Shown in pieces: positions 1-13,009 of a stretch of DNA of 64,000 nt; positions within the stretch are counted from its first letter, which is position 1; the number at the start of each line of letters is the position of its first letter. Source of the DNA: Dactylellina haptotyla (taxonomy: Eukaryota; Ascomycota; Orbiliomycetes; Orbiliales; Orbiliaceae); the NCBI GenBank assembly GCA_031310005.1, contig CM062387.1, positions 682,001 through 746,000 on the forward strand, written 5' to 3'. The notes beneath the pieces were generated by a model. The model ran no database searches. It was not told the DNA's origin and saw nothing but the letters and a program-made list of their open reading frames with translations. The position numbers were made by a program, and so were the translations under genes.

Positions 1-416
1 ATGGAGTTGATAACCTTTCCTATGGAGGTGGCAAATTTTTCAGCAACTATAACGTCTTTTTCCTGCTTCGTTGGCTTTCCGGTTGTTGGTTGTACCTGTT
101 TCATGTATCATGCGTCTGATTTTTGAGAAATGGGAGACGGGGGGCAAAAAAGGGGAGAGAGCTTGGGATATGGCTACTGGGGTTCAATCGAATTTGCACA
201 TGCTTCTGTTTAATCACGCAGCAAAGTATACTGTATTTTACTGATGGTTTAACCTGATCAATTATATACCCTTCGAGATATTTAAATATATATCCGAGGA
301 GGTTTCTTCTTATCATACAGTTTTCTCTAATCTTAGCTTCCGTGGTGTCATGTCTGCGATGCCGTCATTAGGTTCATTATTTCGTGAGCTTTGTCGCTAA
401 TATATCACCAGTCCGT
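1..416. other. Intergenic region, nothing recognised
   Basis: AT-rich sequence downstream of the first transporter gene. The only open frame (101-316, minus) has random-looking composition and no recognisable family, so I treat it as non-coding. It probably holds the 3' untranslated region of the minus-strand gene that ends at 417. Confidence 0.5.
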
Positions 417-2001
417 TTAGTATACATAGAAAATCGTCGTCTCGTCCTCTTGCGTCCTCAGCTTTTTATTCCTCCTTATCATAACCCACTTAGCAAGCCA
501 CGCCAGCAGCGCCGTTGCAACCGAAAATCCCGCTGAGCTACCCAAAGCAATCACATATCGCGGCCCATCGGTCTTAGGCCACAGATACGGCGTCCATACA
601 AACGACGCATTCATAACCGTAGTAACGATACTGATCGCTACGGCCTTCTTTTCTTTGGTTTGACCGCATGTACTCCCGCACCAACCCAATATCAAACTGT
701 TAACCCCGTACGTGCCGATGGTAAATATCACCATGCTGATATACCGTCCCGCGGTATCAAGTGTTGCAGCGGCGGCGACGAATCCGATTGTTGCGACGGC
801 CTTGGAGAGGGTTATGTGGTATGTTCGTTCGTTGAACCTGCCGGAAGACCAAGAGACCAGAATCGTTACCGCGCCCGCAATGAGGTACGGTGGACAAGTA
901 AGGACCAAGGTGACTGTAGTGTTGAAGCCGAGGGTTTCGACAACGGTAGGGAACTAATTTATCAACAAAGAGTTAGAATTGATTTCTCTGTAAAGTGAGA
1001 AAGATTTTGAAGGTGAAAAGAGGGCAAGTACAAAGTTTTTAAACCCGTTCGCAGCAAGGTGCATATGCGCCATCAGCGCGAATATCCACACCATGGGATC
1101 CCTCGCAGCCTGCTTGAAGCCGTTCCAGGTACTCGTCTCGCCCTTGTTCGCCACGGTATCGGCCTCCATACGGGAATGCGCGAGCTCCTTTTCCTCTTGC
1201 GTTAACCATTTCGTGGTTAACGGGAAATCCGGGAGGACAAAGTACCCCACCGCCGCGATGACAAAGGTAACTGCGCCTTGCAAGATGAATAGCCATTTCC
1301 AACCCGCGATTCCAGCGACTTTGTCGAGGCCGTGGAAGATGCCTGCTGCGATGAGTCCGGCGAATGCAGTTGCCAGGATGTTGCCGGTGTATAGGATTGC
1401 TATTCGGGTCGCGATCTCTTTACGGGTGTAGAAGATACTCAGGATGTATACCGCGCCTGGGTAGAACGGTGCTTCGGTTAATCCCAAAAAGAAGCGAGTG
1501 AGCAGAAGCCCCGTGAAGTCTTTGGACAGGGCAGTCATGGCGCTGACGACGGCCCATAGCATCATCATTAGTCCCATGTAGTGGGATGGGCGGGTTCGGG
1601 TTAGGAACATGTTTGAGGGGATGCCGCCGATGAGATAGCCGCAGAAGAGGATGGAGACGCAGGTTTGGTATTCTATCGGAACGTTAGTTTCTTGAACTGC
1701 TGAATCTATAGTGAGGATATGAGTACTTACGGGTGCTGGTTAGGTTTAGGTCTTTCTCTAGCTTATTTAGTCTAGCTAGAGCGATCGCATTTCTGTCGAG
1801 ATAGTTGAGCCAATACATGCTCCATAGCATCGGCATGATCCATCTGTCTAGTTTCTTGACAAGGGCGATTTCTTTTGGATCTGTCTTCTCATGGGCGCCG
1901 GAGTAATCGATCTTCTCGATGGGCTGTTTAGAGACATCCTCGCAAATGGAAGACCGACCCTTCTCTGAGATTATGTGGTCGATTGGGGCTTCTTTCGACA
2001 T
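417..2001 (-). CDS. MFS transporter, anion:cation symporter (allantoate permease-like) family
   Basis: Predicted plasma-membrane secondary transporter of about 482 aa, probably importing a small organic anion or vitamin-like acid; the substrate cannot be read from sequence. Exons: 1731-2001, 1032-1672, 417-953. The introns have clear GTAAGT/GTACTT donors and the model closes in frame. Family marks: the N-terminal cytosolic segment leading into LDRWIMPMLWSMYWLNYLDR (about residues 50-69), the FFLGLTEAPFYPGAVY stretch of TM4, and the ANGFKNFFPTVV segment created exactly by joining exons 2 and 3. Twelve membrane segments are expected, and hydrophobic stretches run through exons 2 and 3. The protein ends in a short basic tail. 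The start is the first Met of exon 1, which opens a typical hydrophilic leader. The next gene downstream in the window (CAP protein) is on the same strand but unrelated, so no cluster logic is implied. Confidence 0.9.
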
Positions 2002-3586
2002 GTTTGAAAGAAATGATGTATGGACTGACTAAAATATATAAATCTAAGATACTAGGGTAAGAAATCAACAGAGAAGAATACGAGGGAGGCCCGGAAAGTC
2101 AACAGAGCTTTCCTCGAGGTTACAAAGGAGGATGCTTCCATCCCTCGTTTTTATATCTCATGGGATGGCTCTGCCTAACTATGTTTCACGGATTTCGTCC
2201 GGCCCACATGATCGATAATATTTTCACGATTGCGGAGAATTTGCGCATGTAATCTTCCAGCCGAGAGAAGAAGATGGTATCTGCCGTTTATCGCCTTCTA
2301 CATGGAGAGAAAAACCTGATAGGGCGTACCCCGTGGGGGTGGTGCGCTCCAAGAACCCCGCCCCCTTGGTAGAAAAAAAGCTTAAAGAGCAGTATCTTGA
2401 AATCTGGTATAAGCAGGGTTTCCCCGCAACATTTTTCTTCGCTCCATTTAAATAAACAAAGAAACTCTAATGCGCTCACTGTGCGGTTTATGGATGGGTT
2501 TCACATTTGTGTTACCTCTTGTGGAATGTTTTTGGTTGAGAGAAGGTTTAAAGTTTCCGCAGCTAAACTAGCGGCACCGCACTGCGGATTCGAGGCGAAG
2601 AATATTCCAAAGTTTCTTTACGAATGAACAGTTAAAGATCTCTTGTTATCTCTTCTGGGGTGTTTTCACGAGTCTGAATCCTATATGCTAACGATGTTGC
2701 AAGAAGCGATATCGAGTGCAAGGACACGAATTCTCAAACACAGGCCCGATATCTATGCACTCAATCGTGGCCAATGTTATGGTTGTATATCTCTCATGTT
2801 TGTGTACAACGGCAAATACAAGGCGAGACGCAGATTTTCGCAAGAAATAAATTGAAAGATACGAAGGTATGACAAGGTAGGCGGCTAGAATAACCACATT
2901 CGAATGACCTCGTCAGACGCCAAGCGGCTGTTCAGGAAAGTGCAATTGGTGATAGTCTGAGCGAAAAGTCTTGGTAACACAAAGCCAAGGAAGCGCAAGG
3001 TGTGCATGTACGATTCAACCTAGAAATATGCGCTCGTTCGAAAGGATGGGGATTATCACGCCAGATTTCTTTTGTAGCCAGCTGATTGGTAATGGAACAC
3101 TGATATTTGGGGTGAGCTCGAGGGTTGTGCATATCGTGGGATGGTCAACATGGATATACTTGTATATGGATGCCGGAGGAGTTTGAACGCTACAAAGTAG
3201 AATCCTACGAGATGGTTTCTCTGTGTTCGTATCCTCCCAGTTCTATGGAGCGAAATTAAGCATTGGCCTAGCATTTTGACAGCAGGATTTATATCTTTCG
3301 AGTTTCTATGCAAGCTCCATCCCGTGTTGGATTTTATTATAGCAACACCTTTTAGACGCCCTAGGATATACATTTTGTTCACACAAATTTTTGGAAGATA
3401 TAAGATCTTGGGGGGAAAGAGGAGGCAATATCATTAAAATACTATTCCGGAACCTTAAAAAGGGTAGTAGATTTATTCTAAATAGCTAAATTATAAAAAA
3501 CAGAAAATCTGGTTAGAGGCGTTAATATGAATATATTATGGACTGTCGATATATATGTATCTTTGTAGTCAATACTGCACTAGACA
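2002..3586. other. Intergenic region, nothing recognised
   Basis: About 1.6 kb between two minus-strand genes. Several open frames of 60-110 codons occur on both strands (for example 3056-3382 minus), but none shows low-complexity, motif or splice features of a real gene. The left part should contain the promoter of the MFS gene starting at 2001; an AT-rich stretch lies at 2031-2050. Confidence 0.5.
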
Positions 3587-4286
3587 TTACGCGGGTATCA
3601 TTTTCAAGAAGCTCTTTTTGCTCTTGGCAAAATCGATTTCGCCCTTATCAAAGTCCATTTCCCACATGTTTCCCTAAACTCCAATCAGCACATAGAATTA
3701 GATCAAAGTGGAGAGAGAAAAAACTTACTGTTGGGGAGTAATTGCACTTCAATAGCCTGGCGAGGTATTCGCCACTACACAGCCTCATAGCACACCCAAC
3801 CTTTGTTGTATCCTTCCAAAGCATCTGTGTCAAGTGGCCAGTCTGGTGATCCTGGTCACCAGCTAGATTGTATTTACGATACTTTTCGAGATCCGGATTT
3901 TTGAAATCATAGTTCTTTGCCTCTTTAGTATACCACATCTCTGCCAACTCGCCGATAGGTGTATCGTTGCCGGTATCTCCAATCAAATTCTCTCCCCTTG
4001 ATGTGCCACCTTCTCTTCGCTTTTCCTGTGGCGTGTGTATTTCCTCGCAATTCGGGGTGATATCAGCTCGGCCAGCAAAGGCGGCAAGGCTTGGGTCCCA
4101 TTCCAAATCTGGCACTCCGTGGAGCCTGCGGTACTTATTATGAGCGTCAAGGATTGGTTGCACCAGGTCCGATTCTGGTGCAAAGTTAGCTGCACGAGGC
4201 TGGAGTTCAGGTACGATTGGTTTGCCGCTAGTTGATGCGGCGAGAAGGATATTAAGGACGGCTACGGAAAGTGTGAAAGACTTCAT
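3587..4286 (-). CDS. Secreted CAP/SCP (PR-1-like) domain protein
   Basis: Secreted protein of about 214 aa of the CAP (cysteine-rich secretory, antigen 5, PR-1) superfamily. Fungal members such as yeast Pry proteins bind sterols or lipids outside the cell, and some act during host infection; which applies here is not known. Exons: 3729-4286 and 3587-3673; splicing rebuilds the C-terminal CAP2 motif as CNYSPTGNM. Residues 1-21 form a signal peptide (MKSFTLSVAVLNILLAASTS). The CAP domain runs from about residue 40: LDAHNKYRRLHGVPDLEWD near its start, then GHLTQMLWKDTTKVGCA (CAP1) with the conserved His, then CAP2. The C-terminus after CAP2 is short and charged. The longer single-exon reading to 3648 lacks the correct CAP2 ending and is rejected. 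Start choice rests on the signal peptide. Confidence 0.9.
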
Positions 4287-5782
4287 TTCTGCGTCGAAAG
4301 GCTCACTTATTAAATTACTTGGGGTAAGGTTTCAGAAGTATTTAAGTAAGGTCGTTAAATATACGTTAAAGTCGTTAGAGTCGTGATATATGAAGTAAGA
4401 GTGAATAGAAGGCTTGCCAGCAAGCCTGTCTAAATTTTACAAAAAGTGAATTGATTGCCGATGTAGCCGTTGAATGGAGAGGCTCAATGGTGGGAATAAG
4501 CGGGACATTTATACCAGTAACGGTATTGGCATATTAATCTAGAACATGGTCACGACTCATACTCCTGTATGCAATACATACAATTAACATGCCAGTTAAT
4601 TTCATGGGCTATTTCAGACATCATGACAAGCGATTTAGACCCCAAGACACACCAAATAAGTATGAATTTACACTAGAGTATCAAGCCACACTTTAATACC
4701 TGTTAGTGGCGGAGTGAGGCGCCTCTTTGGGCAAATAGCCGGTCTTCGTAGACTGGAGCAGGAAACAACACGACGCTAGTCCACGATTCTTTCCTACTTA
4801 TCTAGTTACCATGCCTAAACAATATGACATCACCCACTTTACGATCGCTAGTTCTATTTCTATTTTGGAGTAGTGGAGAGTGTTTCCTGGAAATCGGAAA
4901 CCTAGCGTTTTCCTGGATCCAAAGCTCCCAACCCGAGTCATATCACGTCAATAACTATTATATAGCTCCAACTTATCAAAACTTATGAAACCCCCGATCT
5001 CCGCGGGCTATTGTGACTATATTTCTGGTATGTTTGTGCTAATGCCAAGGGTTTCCGATAGAATTGATGGCCTGAATCATAGCTGGCCATTGCCAAAAAA
5101 GCCCTATAGAGCTCCCTTCTATAGATTTAAATCCGATATTAAGACCATTCTATGTAGTAAATTGGTTTCGGTACCGTTTATCTTGAGAGCTGAAATCAGT
5201 CTATTTAGATTGTTAAACTAAATCTTAAACAAGCTGAAGACCAACCGTACTAGATACGGAAATGTACTAATTTTTTAATTCTTCTCGACTTTCGTATGAT
5301 CAAACAGCTTTAGAATATTTTTCTGGTGCGTGCGGAACTCCATAGAATTTTCTGTTCCATCTATGTAGTGGTGTATTACTGCCTGTCACTATCTAGAATT
5401 CGCAATTAAGTTCCTTGGCAGTCTCGGACCAAAATAAAAAATTGCAAGTTCGGTTTGGTCCCAAGACTGGTTCCCTGGTTACTGGATATATTGTTTTACA
5501 AGAGCCTGATCGACGAAAGTCAAGTTCATTATTGATTATTGCAAGAAGCCCTGCTGCATCTACTTGGAGACAGCCAACCTCGTCAATCCTCTTACTATTG
5601 CATCTCCCTAGATTAATTGGCTTTTATAATAGGTATACTTTTAAGAAGGTGAATCACGCACAATCTTAGCCATCTAGGAGGTTGTCAAGGCTTATCTGGA
5701 AGAAGTAATGGAACAGCGCAATGCGGATGCTTAAATTTTAGCGGATATAGACAGGGGTTAATTTATGATAACAGGTGTATAA
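4287..5782. other. AT-rich intergenic region, nothing recognised
   Basis: About 1.5 kb with low GC and short broken frames (4985-5221 plus, 5415-5669 plus). They could be decayed remnants, but no transposase, terminal repeat or other recognisable feature is visible. The first few hundred bases upstream of 4286 should be the promoter of the CAP gene. Confidence 0.45.
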
Positions 5783-6839
5783 CTACAAGATTCCGTAGTC
5801 CTTGAGAATCTGCACAATGTGATCTTCAGGAGCCGGGCCTGCAGCTCTAGAGTCCTTCCAACCCGATTCTTTAAGCATGGTTTCTGTTTTCACAATGTCG
5901 AACCTATCTCCGCACCATTTGTTGTAACCCGGTGATAGTTTACCGCGCTTTGATCCATCTGGTCCGAATATCACTGCTCGCACCATCTCCCTGGCCTAAA
6001 GCATTAAATTATTAGCACTTGTTCGCCTTTTAAGAGTGGCCGTTGATATAGTAACTCACATCGTAACCATCAAGTTTGACATAGAGCCCTTTATCGAGAT
6101 TCCTCAGAACATAAGATTCGTCTTGTAGCAAACTCAGATGTAACTGCCGCTGTACAAATCCTTCTACAAACCGCCTAAATGGAAGCGGCAAGACTTGTCT
6201 CCCAGACTGCCACTCGAACCACACACTTTGCATGCGCCTGATGTCTGGTCCAAGACTACGGAGTCTCAGTTTCTTCACCTCTTCTAGTGGTAGGGTTGAT
6301 AGATCCCTTGCGTTTTGAGTGGTCGGATCGTACTCCCAGGGGCTGTTCCAAGGTAGCCGATTTGGAAATCGAGAGACAACTTTAAACGGCGTATCTACCA
6401 TCTTTTTCGATATACCGCCGCTACTGCGGCTCCAGAGGGAGTGGGAGGATACCATTGCTCGTTGCGTTCGTTTCAAGGTTTCTACAAGTTCATAGTACCT
6501 CCGGAACGAACGAAATTCCATTGTGTCATCCAGCCATATCAGGCGCTTGCCGGCCCAGCTACCAATATGCCGAGGGCAGATGACGCCATAAAGTTTTCGG
6601 TGGCTGATGTTGTAAAGAGCGGTGTTTGTAAGGGCGAGACAAATTGCATCGTATATCGAGAGGTGATCGTAAACCAAAAGCAAAATATCAACAGGTAGAC
6701 CCAAGAGGCTATATCGGGGAATTTCGGTTCTTCGAGACGACAAGGTTGGGACACTACGAGGTCGCACGGATTGTTGTGTTAGTCCACGAACTTGTGTTGG
6801 TGTTGGACTTGGTGTTTGGACATGTTTTACCTCCGCCAA
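5783..6839 (-). CDS. F-box-like domain protein, function unknown
   Basis: About 330 aa. Exons: 6060-6839 and 5783-5995 with a 64-nt intron (GTGAGT donor, TTTAG acceptor); the joined model stays in frame. Residues 1-40 are Pro/Thr/Ser-rich. Residues about 44-80 read SLLGLPVDILLLVYDHLS followed by YDAICLALTN and HRKLYG, the usual layout of fungal F-box-like proteins (L-P-x-x-I/L...hydrophobic helix...C...N). These usually recruit Skp1 and act as substrate receptors of SCF ubiquitin ligases. No leucine-rich, WD40 or kelch repeat follows; the remainder is a charged helical region seen in many fungal F-box-like proteins without known substrates. The assignment rests on the N-terminal pattern alone. 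An alternative is a structurally similar protein that does not bind Skp1. Confidence 0.65.
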
Positions 6840-7511
6840 GGCACCGCACTCTCTCCACGGCGGAGGAGTAGCTCAATTACGGTTTCAATCCCGTCATAAT
6901 CGGGCGGAAATACGTCTCTATCTGAATATCCAAGTCTCTACAATGAAGGTATCGTCTATTAGCGTGTTGACCATCGGTATATGTTGACCGTTGTTACTGC
7001 AGCTTGTCCTGATCCGAGACCGGGTTGGCAGAAGTGAGCCGCCGAGGAACTAAAAGGGGTAGTTTACCTCCTCCGCATCGATGCAAACCAGCTCCGATTG
7101 AGCTTCCTCCACGTATTCGTCAGAGGAATAACCAAGCTCCCCGTCGTATCCCATGACTACGAAATCGTCTGTGCTTTTTCTAAATGTGCTTTTATTTAAT
7201 TTGGTGGATGGATTGACTCGAGTGCTGGGTAATGAACAGAGCTGCAGAGGGATGCAAGCAAGACAGGGGCCCCTGCCCATATAACAACGCCAAATGACCG
7301 AAATCTCCGTTCGAAGACGGAGAGGGTGAACGGGGTGTGGCACGAGTATCCCTTTGGTACACACAGTCTTCGATTCACAGTTTCGAAGCTAGCCATTGAT
7401 AGAAGTGTTTACTTTACAAACTGACCAAATAGCATCGGAATTACCGAAACAAGTCAACCTAAGAGGAAAATAGACCACCAACGTGGACGCTTGCAGGCCG
7501 TGACATATGAC
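6840..7511. other. Intergenic region, nothing supported
   Basis: About 670 bases. Open frames at 7050-7364 and 7196-7396 (both minus) overlap one another in different frames and match no family, so neither is called. The segment should hold the promoter of the F-box-like gene and the 3' end of the neighbouring transporter transcript. Confidence 0.4.
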
Positions 7512-9197
7512 CTATGCTGTAGCTTTCCTAACCCTCGGGATACTTATCCACAAGAGAACTTGGACAACGAACAATGCGCAGAGTATTGGCTGCAAGACTT
7601 GGACACCTTTCTTGCTGGCAATAGCCCCTGTGATGAATGGGAACACTGCTCCTCCGCCACTACCAAAAATCGACATGAAGCCAATCGCTCCCGCATGCAG
7701 ATTTCTGGGCAGAAGTTTCGAAGCCAAGCTTATGCCAACGGGAAAGAAAGGTCCGATAAAGAAACCGAGAAGACCAATCATGACCCCGCCAACGGGGATT
7801 GATGGTACGAACCAAAACACAAGCTCGATAGCAATTGCAATGGCCGTATACAGAAGCACCATACGTCGTTCACCATAGCGGTTTGTCGGCTCCGCCAGAA
7901 CAAATCGACCAAGTGTCAAGCCACCCCAGAAAGCCGACGCAATATACCTATACGTCATATTAGTATCAAGTATTATTTCCTCAATAGTAAATATTTATTA
8001 ACATACCCAACTTGACTCGGTTTCCCTTTTCGGACTTCAATCATAAATTCGACAACCCACCCACCAGCAGTAACTTCGGCGCCAACATATGCGAAAAAAT
8101 AGGCGGCAAGAATCCAAACTTCCTTCCGGCTAATGATCTCTTTAAAATCTTTGTGGGACTCCTTGCTAGTCTTCTTGTCCGATCTGGCGAGAACGGGAGA
8201 TGAACCAGCTTTGCCGGTCAACTTTTGCATCAGCGGCGGGAATATGACTTCCCTAAATGTGATCCCGATGAAGATAGTGTTGATTACTGCGAGACCGACG
8301 GCGGCAAAATAGAAATAATACCAATATCTAAAATCTGGTGTCGTATTCGCGATAGCAGTTGCAACCAAAGGCGATACAAGAGCACCAAGGCCGTAGAAGC
8401 CGTGTCCTAAGCCAAGGAAAATATGAGCCCGAGGTAGATTGGCGTTGAACGTGTTCGTCTGAGCATCCTGCACAGCTACGCCTATACCACCTACAAAGAA
8501 TGCCACGACAAAAAGTGGATACGGCGGTTGCTATAAACAGATGTGGATACCCCAATCAGTTATTGCACTTCACAAACATCGAAATATTCCTCCAGCCCAA
8601 CGGGATTAGGTAACTCACCCAGCATTGGAGCGAATACTGCACCAACTGCAAAATGCTACCCGCAAATAATACACCTCCCATTCCTAGCCGCCCGATAAGA
8701 TGCACGTTCAGCATGGCGGCAGTAAACCATCCTAAGAACGTAGAAATGTACACCAGGGCCACAAACGCTAACCCTATGTCATATCGGATTTTGAGGTAAG
8801 GGATCAGCGCGCCTGTGCTGCCATCCTGAAAACCAGCCATCCATAAAGAGAAAAATATAGCGGCAGTTTTCCACCGAACATTTTTTTCCATAGCTGTGTT
8901 GTGTGCTGTAACCGCTCCATCTGGCGGGATGTCCGAGTCCCTAGGGGATGGCGGTTGAGATTCAATGTCTATATCGGCAGGGGATTTCCCGCTTGTTGGA
9001 TTGGTATTAATCGCGATTGAAATGCTATCAGAGTTGCTTAATCTATTCGTTTTCTTCGACGAATAGGCAGCGGGTGGTGCCGAAATTGAAGATAGCTCGT
9101 AATTTGAGGGACCCGCCTCCATCGTCAGAGTCGCTGTCGCCGACATGGCTGCGACGTGTGTTGCTTGGACGTCAAAGATCGACAGATGGTGCGACAA
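7512..9197 (-). CDS. MFS transporter, FHS/fucose permease-like
   Basis: About 512-aa integral membrane protein resembling fungal relatives of bacterial fucose permease (the group that includes yeast Bsc6-like proteins). Exons: 8619-9197, 8007-8530 and 7512-7947; the introns have GTGAGT and GTATGT donors and the reading frame is kept. A long polar N-terminus (about residues 1-105, Ser/Pro-rich) is followed by WKTAAIFFSLWMAGFQDG, which opens TM1 and carries the conserved acidic/polar residues of this group. LGLGHGFYGLGALVSPLVA and LLGFFIGPFFPVGISLASK are family-typical loop and helix segments. Start: the first Met (9197) is used, but the in-frame Met at 9146 is equally possible because the N-terminus is not conserved. 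Substrate unknown; sugars are typical for bacterial members but not shown for the fungal ones. Confidence 0.85.
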
Positions 9198-10865
9198 AGA
9201 ACGTGTCGCACGTGGAATTCGTATCGCCCGTTTTGGCTACGGTGATATCTATATGATGTATCGGGTCCTTGTATTCAAAGTCTTGCCACCGAGGCTCCCT
9301 TTCTCTGGCAGGTGCTTGGCCTGAGCCTCCTATTGTGATTCCTTGAATGCACAAGAGTGATTTTTGTATAAAAATTTATCGTATTAAAGAAGAATTTGGT
9401 AGTCAGAGAAGAATGTCTCTACTTATACTAGCATACTAATGTCGAGTAGCTACCAGTTGTGTATTAACATAGCAAGCTCTCGTGGTTCTAGACATCTACC
9501 TGGCTAGGCCCAGACCACTGTGTTGTTTGTTGTCTGGGGATTAACGTTATAAGATCTTTCGGTCAAACCCAGATGTGGCTGACAAGCGGGCCAGCTTAGG
9601 GAGCTTCTTTCTCCGAGATATCGGCCGAGGTACAGATGATTTAGAAGAATACAATTTCAGAGGCTATGGGGAAGGAAGCACGAGGTATAAATATTTTTTC
9701 CCGTCGGTGAAACTCTAAATGTACACAGGAGAACTTTAATGAAGTGGCGACAGCTTCGAATTCCAAACTATCGTGAACTGTGGAGCAGAGCTGTTTCCGT
9801 ACACAAAGTCCGGGGAAGCAGGCTGGAGGGAACTCGTTATCTTGATCTAACGGAAAGAATGGGGTCGGTTTCGGATGATTGCCGCGAATTACTAATTGAA
9901 GATGTATAATCATGCGATTTATGAGTCTTAGGATGGGTATTGGCGATATCAGCGACGGGGTTGAGATGTATTCTGATAAGCTCCCATCTTTCCGAAAACC
10001 CCAGATTTTCCAGTTTAATTTTTAAAAACCCTGAAAAAAAACCGGTAAACACGTGGAATGCCGGACGGCAAAGGGCGATACTACCTCGAGTCATTGGGTG
10101 CGAAGTAGAGGCAAAAGGCCAAGACTCCGGCTTGCCGTTGGCGTTTCCATCGATTTTAGTCAGGATAACCATGGATTGAGCCCGAAGATCATTTCGAAAG
10201 GCGAGTTTCCGCAGCTTCATCACGTCGCAGGCGTGATTGAACAGGTGGGTGTGCTTGGTTGGAGACTAACCCAGAATATACTAGATTTTCGGAAAAACTC
10301 GCAACAACAGCTGCTCCGGCTGACTAACACGCACGATGCAACAATAAAAAGTCTGTAGACCAAAACTGGAGTTAACTTTTGTTCCTTAGAACAAAATGCT
10401 AGTAAGATATTATAAGGCGGTTTTATAGGTCTCCTCTCAAGCAGACAATATATTTGGCTGGTATGCGGCTTGCCGGCTGGACAGTCTTAACGTAGACGCC
10501 AAGCTTCATTCTATTATGTGTTGATTCAATATCGGATGTAGGTACCCACCTAGGACTATTGCTCAAGATCTGAATGATCGAGGCTAACCATATATGCATT
10601 TTAGCTTAGCGCCACCTGCAAGTCTATATGAACCTCCTGTGAAGATGTAATCTGGAAAATATGATGATTATTCAAGTAAAACTCCGTACAAATGTATATA
10701 CAGGAACTGAAAGATGTATATGGCCCCTTCCCATGGTAAAAATATCAAATGACGCTCCGTAGATGAAGATATGACGATGATAAACAGTGATTTTGCTATG
10801 CAATATAGTTAGACAAATATAGGTTGAGCGCACTTGTACAACCCATCTGAAATGTTGGTGCTCGA
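9198..10865. other. Intergenic region, nothing recognised
   Basis: About 1.7 kb without a supportable gene. Overlapping frames between 9641 and 10358 on both strands lack signal peptides, motifs or plausible splice structure. The right end contains the 3' flank of the Nudix gene. Confidence 0.45.
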
Positions 10866-11706
10866 TTATGTAGACTTTGCTTCCATCTCGTCCAGCTTTT
10901 GGACAAGTTCTATTGCTGTGCCTAAGACGCAACCGAACACGGTTGAATCTATCGAAGCATTTATTAAACGCTGTGCTTCTTCGTACTCGAATAACTCCGA
11001 TCGATATCGAAGCTCGTGATAGTCCATAAAGACTTTCCCGGATTCGCCTGCAGTCTTCAGACTCTCTTGGGCCTTGTTCATCATATCTTTTTTCTCCTTC
11101 TTTTCTGTCTCGACCTTCTCTAGGTCTTCGTCGGTGATCTCACAGACATACCAGAAGCATGTATACATTCCACCTTCGGGCCAGTGTTTTTTCGGCGGAA
11201 TGCTCCAGTTGTGCATATATATAGGCTCAGACGATAAAATGTTGTTGTCAACCACCTTCTTCGGGTGCCGGGTTGGCACCGGTACAGGTAGCAGTCTACA
11301 TGGGTAGCCACCCTATATCAGAGTAATCAGTATTTGTATTGGAATACTTGGAATAGACTTATATACATACCTCTTCTTCTGCTTCCCGCAGCGCTGCAGC
11401 CTCGAGAGATTCCCCGACGTCTTTTCTTCCCTTTGGCAAAAACCAGCCCAGGGTCCTCTCATCCTCCCGCTCGTCTATGACAAGCAGCACCCTCTTACTC
11501 TTTCTGTGAAACATCACAGCCCCGGCTCCGGTGATGAATGCCGGTGAACATATCAGGGATGATTCCCGGGGAATGTTGTAAGAAGCATTTGGGACGGCCA
11601 TTTTTTCTTCTAAGCTGTCTTCGATGAGGCTTAATGAGAGTTTTGTGTGTGTCGGAGGTGCTTTTTCGATAGTTGTCATGTAGTTGTAAAGCACTCGGGT
11701 ACCCAT
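10866..11706 (-). CDS. Nudix hydrolase
   Basis: About 260-aa soluble enzyme that should hydrolyse a nucleoside diphosphate linked to another group, using divalent metal. Exons: 11371-11706 and 10866-11312. The Nudix box GX5EX7REUXEEXGU is complete only after splicing: GRKDVGESLEAAALREAEEE from exon 1 (about residues 93-112) is continued by GGY from exon 2. Upstream, SSLICSPAFITGAGAVMF and the LGWFLPKGRKD approach to the box fit the fold. A helical, charged C-terminal half follows (about residues 150-260), including a Lys/Glu-rich coil. Possible starts are the Met at 11706 and one nine codons later (11679); the longer is used. Substrate cannot be assigned; diphosphoinositol or dinucleoside polyphosphates are common for fungal enzymes whose box is preceded by LPKGR. 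Confidence 0.85.
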
Positions 11707-13009
11707 TTTGTGTTGTTCCCTGGATCCTTGCTTTAATTTAAATTTTAGGTTGCTGGGTCTGAATATTTCGCGCGTGGAGGCAGCGCGTGGAGGCAGGGAT
11801 CTAGATGCTGGGTCGCTGGGGAGGGTAAATAGATAGAGATTCCGAGATCGCGAGAATATCTGGAGTTATATAGATAGTTCTGAACTGATATAGTTTTAAT
11901 CTTCTGGTATATAAAATTCTGGAAAAATAATCAAGTACTCGAGTCCTCTTTATATAGATGATTTTTTTTTCTGCTTCTTCGAATTTCAAAATCGGTGTAC
12001 CCGCCAATAGAATACAAAAATATTGACCGTTTTCCCACGTCACGATATTTACGCTAGGCTAACCACTTACGCTGCCCTGGTTCTAAGTGTTTGAGCCGTG
12101 GGAGGGATTTGTGTGCAAATGCAGACGGGGATTCCTGTTCCTTACTAGCTGAAATATGCAGAAATATCACGGGCGTACGTCAAGATAGTCCCAAAGGGAT
12201 CTATATTAAGCCATCATATAGGCGCGATGGCATATATGAAGTGTAGAAATGACCATAGTGGCAGCTTGGTATGTGGAGGTGTGCGTCCGAGTGCGACGAG
12301 ATCAGGTCACCGCCGAACCAGGCTGCTTCGTTGGTCGGTGTGCCCGGTCGGGTTTGGTGTGTGCAGGAAACGCGTGCAGGGCTTGTGCGTGGACGTTGAG
12401 GATATCCTCCAATGATACGGTGCGGTGATGTGACAAGCCCGGAGTGGAAACGGTGGAAGCGAGCGGATTGCAAGGGTTTCATGCCTCCATGAGCTCCTTT
12501 GGTGCTTTTAATTTCGGATCGTCGAAATTGAGATTGCAATTGATTGCGGCGCTGTCTCATCGTTATATCGACGGGGATTCAAATCATAGTCTGCTATAGC
12601 TATCGGGACCCGTCGCACGTTGGCATATATTGGGATCTTCCCGTAAACATGGAGACATTTTCCCGATCTATTTGTGGTCTTTATCGAGACTGGGAAGGAG
12701 ACAAATCTACCTATAATAATTTGAAGATGCAACCATACCAACACACTTCACACCTAGTTTGTGGGTTTAAAATTTTATGATTCGCTCTCGTAGACGAAGC
12801 ACCATCAAGGAAATTTACTATTGGCTGAATGACGAAATGTATTATATAATCTATACCAACTTGCCAGAGTTTTGTCGGCCTTATATCTTTCACTAGGAAA
12901 ACTATTACTTTAGTGAGAGGGTAGATGTTTTCTTTAGGAATTACGCGTTTCCGTGCCATCCATTTATCTCAGCGAACTCTCCTCTATCTTGGGCCGGATT
13001 GCGTTGCTT
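11707..13009. other. Intergenic region, nothing recognised
   Basis: About 1.3 kb. It contains AT-rich sequence around 11870-11960 and scattered short frames (for example 12201-12560 minus) without family signature. It probably holds the Nudix promoter and the 3' region of the kinase gene. Confidence 0.45.

Noticed and set aside
4985-5669. Possible transposon remnants in AT-rich frames
   Set aside because: No transposase motif, terminal repeat or frame of useful length is visible; treated as plain intergenic sequence.
9641-10358. Overlapping small open frames on both strands
   Set aside because: No signal peptide, domain or splice logic supports any of them.
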